A program made the translations under genes and the position numbers. The notes beneath the pieces were generated by a model. It did no database searches. It was not told the origin of the DNA and saw nothing but the letters and a program-made list of their open reading frames with translations. From Advenella incenata (GTDB lineage: Bacteria > Pseudomonadota > Gammaproteobacteria > Burkholderiales > Burkholderiaceae_B), in contig NZ_SHKO01000002.1 in the NCBI RefSeq assembly GCF_004217095.1, positions 248,001-312,000 of the forward strand: a stretch of 64,000 nt of DNA, given 5' to 3'. Shown piece by piece: positions 62,405-64,000 of the stretch (position 1 is its first letter; the number at the start of each line of letters is the position of its first letter).

Positions 62405-63199
62405 ATGCGCATTCATTTGACAAATACCGGTGCCATCACCGTGCTTGATGCTGCCGAGTTTCGCAAGCTTGACGTTCTGGTCGACCCGCTTGCGCCCGAA
62501 AAGCTGGAACAAGCGATTTTGAAAATCGGTCGACGAGAAGATGACAATCATATCCGGCTGTCACCGGCGGTACTGCGGTTTCTGGCGGATCGGGCCGGCG
62601 ATGCGCAATGGGAGTCCGGGTTTGCACAAATGATGGCTTATGCAACCAAGGCCGGTTGGGTGGATGAACACGGCGACGTGCGCGTGCATATCGAACGCAA
62701 CGAAATTGACGAGGTCGTGACCGAAGTTGAATTCAAAGCCGCCATGCGTGCGCTGCCTGCGGGCATCAGCGCCGTGACAACCGGCAGCGGGCAACAGGTG
62801 GCCGGGATCATCGTATCGAGTCTGACTTCGATTTCGGCCGAACCGCCACTGGTGGGTTTCTTTATCAATGAAAGTTCATCGATTGTGCCGGCGTTGCTGG
62901 CCAATGGCCGTTTTGTCGCCAATGTGCTGGGCGAGGCGCATCGCGATGTAATGTCGGCTTTTCTGTGCGAAAAGCAAGGTCCCGCCCGATTTTCCAAGGG
63001 CGACTGGGGCAGCGGCCTGCATGACCAGCCGGTCCTGAACGATGCGCTGGCCAGCGTGGAGTGCGACATTGTCAACACCCAGGCGCTGGGCACCCATCGG
63101 ATGATCGTGGGCAAAATCCGCCGCTCGGTCAGCCGGCAAGCCAGCCCGATGATCAACTTCAATGCCGGCACGCACCGACTGGAGCCGCTACCGCTCTAG
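62405..63199 (+). CDS. Flavin reductase with an extra N-terminal domain
   Basis: 264 residues. The C-terminal part from about residue 112 is a flavin reductase-like (HpaC/RutF-type) split barrel: FKAAMRALPAGISAVTTGSG, GIIVSSLTSISAEPPLVGFF, SSSIVPALLANGRFVANVLG, CDIVNTQALGTHRMIVGKI. The first 105 or so residues (LDAAEFRKLDVLVDPLAPEK, FLADRAGDAQWESGFAQMMA) are not part of a standard reductase and I do not recognise them; they could be a docking or regulatory module for the adjacent oxygenase. It likely supplies FMNH2 to the LLM enzyme. Confidence 0.88.
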   Translation: MRIHLTNTGAITVLDAAEFRKLDVLVDPLAPEKLEQAILKIGRREDDNHIRLSPAVLRFLADRAGDAQWESGFAQMMAYATKAGWVDEHGDVRVHIERNEIDEVVTEVEFKAAMRALPAGISAVTTGSGQQVAGIIVSSLTSISAEPPLVGFFINESSSIVPALLANGRFVANVLGEAHRDVMSAFLCEKQGPARFSKGDWGSGLHDQPVLNDALASVECDIVNTQALGTHRMIVGKIRRSVSRQASPMINFNAGTHRLEPLPL

Positions 63200-63282
63200 C
63201 TAATCCATTGTTGCCGGATTGACCAGGCAAAGCGGCCTGGCGCACTTGTCCGGCACGCAACACCCTTTCGAGACAAAACACC

Positions 63283-64000
63283 ATGACTGAAAAATTTGTT
63301 CATATCGACGTATCCGATTATGTTGCGCTGGTTACCATGGATCGCAAGCCGGTCAATGCGCTGAACCGCGAGATGCGACGCCAGCTCGTGTCGGCTTTTG
63401 ATGAGATATCGGCCCGCAGCGATGTGCGTTGCGCCGTTCTGACGGCTACGGGCACGGTTTTCTGCGCCGGTGCAGACCTCAAAGATCGTCCCGATGAAAA
63501 CATTGCCGGCGACTTCCTGGAACACAACCGCATTACCCGGGAAACCGGCAACGCGATACGCGAGTGCGCCAAACCGGTAATCGCCGCCGTCAATGGGACA
63601 GCGCTGGGGGCTGGCCTGGGCCTGGCAGCGGCCTGCGACATCCTTTATGCCTCTGAAAACGCAACTTTCGGTATGCCCGAAATCAATGTAGGGCTGGCAG
63701 GGGGCGCCTCCATGCTGCGTACGCTATTTGGCCGTTCCACGCTGCGCCGCATGTTCTATACCGGCCAGCGATTGACCGCGCATGAACTGCTGCGTCGCAA
63801 TGTCCTGGAAGATGTGCTCAAGCCGGAAGAACTGCTCCCGGTCACCATGGCGCTGGCGCATGAAATTGCCGCCAAGGCGCCGCTGGCTACCATTTACGCC
63901 AAGCGCGCCGCCAATATGGTCGATGTGATGCCGCAGCGTGACGCCTACCGTTTTGAGCAAGAGTTCACCATGCTGCTGGCCAAGACAGAAGATGCACGCG
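63283..64000 (+). CDS. Enoyl-CoA hydratase/isomerase family protein, 3' truncated by the window
   Basis: The ATG at 63283 opens a crotonase-fold protein that runs off the end (239 codons visible). Motifs: VALVTMDRKPVNALNREMRR, FCAGADLKDRPDEN (first oxyanion-hole region), CAKPVIAAVNGTALGAGLGL-AAACDILYAS (second oxyanion-hole Gly) and MPEINVGLAGGASMLRTLFG. The catalytic acidic residue at MPEINVGL and the following Gly-rich loop fit hydratase or isomerase activity. It lies 83 bp after the flavin reductase and fits a CoA-thioester breakdown pathway with the nearby ligase and SDR. Confidence 0.92.
   Translation, partial: MTEKFVHIDVSDYVALVTMDRKPVNALNREMRRQLVSAFDEISARSDVRCAVLTATGTVFCAGADLKDRPDENIAGDFLEHNRITRETGNAIRECAKPVIAAVNGTALGAGLGLAAACDILYASENATFGMPEINVGLAGGASMLRTLFGRSTLRRMFYTGQRLTAHELLRRNVLEDVLKPEELLPVTMALAHEIAAKAPLATIYAKRAANMVDVMPQRDAYRFEQEFTMLLAKTEDAR

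Overview
The window looks like ordinary chromosome from a betaproteobacterium of the Alcaligenaceae (Bordetella/Achromobacter/Advenella relatives). Evidence: the rpsD-rpoA-rplQ end of the ribosomal alpha operon; cutA-dsbD; engB-cytochrome c4-ccs genes; lptM-lysA, cyaY, mrcA and aroK-aroB-dgt; uvrA-MFS-ssb; and several Bug-type (TctC) binding proteins, which are greatly expanded in this family. Advenella is my best guess at genus, but the sequence alone does not fix it. I saw no tRNA, rRNA, CRISPR array, transposase or prophage gene.

Layout. 0-2.4 kb: rpsD (5' truncated), rpoA, rplQ. 2.5-9.4 kb: SDR/HxlR divergent pair, aromatic-acid MFS carrier, cutA, dsbD, a small Cas2-fold protein, a MOSC protein and an ABM protein. 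9.6-12.1 kb: acyl-CoA synthetase divergent from a Crp/Fnr regulator. 12.2-15 kb: rfbB, rfbC, galU (nucleotide sugars). 15-21.5 kb: hemB, engB, cytochrome c4 and the System II cytochrome c maturation pair. 21.6-25.7 kb: sulfonate/taurine operon (tauD-like, then binding protein, ATPase, permease). 26-34.1 kb: lysA, lptM, cyaY, mrcA, aroK, aroB, dgt. 34.3-41.7 kb: AraC-type protein with a degenerate receiver domain, acyl-CoA synthetase, uvrA, MFS, ssb.

41.8-46.7 kb is an accessory island: visibly AT-rich, with different codon use, bracketed by two similar rho-independent terminators. It holds two tiny ORFs behind good promoters, the GC-rich debris of a molybdenum hydroxylase, a Ca-type PQQ quinohemoprotein alcohol dehydrogenase, a periplasmic ecotin-family protein, an attC-like integron site just after the ecotin gene, a two-helix membrane protein and a possible small RNA. 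This is the most unusual part of the window.

46.9-52.3 kb: an ECF41-type sigma factor followed by a carboxymuconolactone-decarboxylase/AhpD-like protein, periplasmic cupin, LysR regulator, NmrA-like reductase, Ohr-like peroxidase and SDR, plausibly one stress or redox unit. 52.3-64 kb: a catabolic region with two LysR regulators, a dienoyl-CoA-reductase-type SDR, acyl-CoA ligase, three 324-residue Bug proteins (two of them close tandem paralogues behind a perfect FNR-box sequence), an SMP-30 lactonase, a luciferase-like monooxygenase, a flavin reductase with an extra N-terminal domain, and an enoyl-CoA hydratase cut by the window end. Together these suggest uptake, CoA activation, flavin-dependent oxygenation and beta-oxidation-like breakdown of an unknown organic acid.
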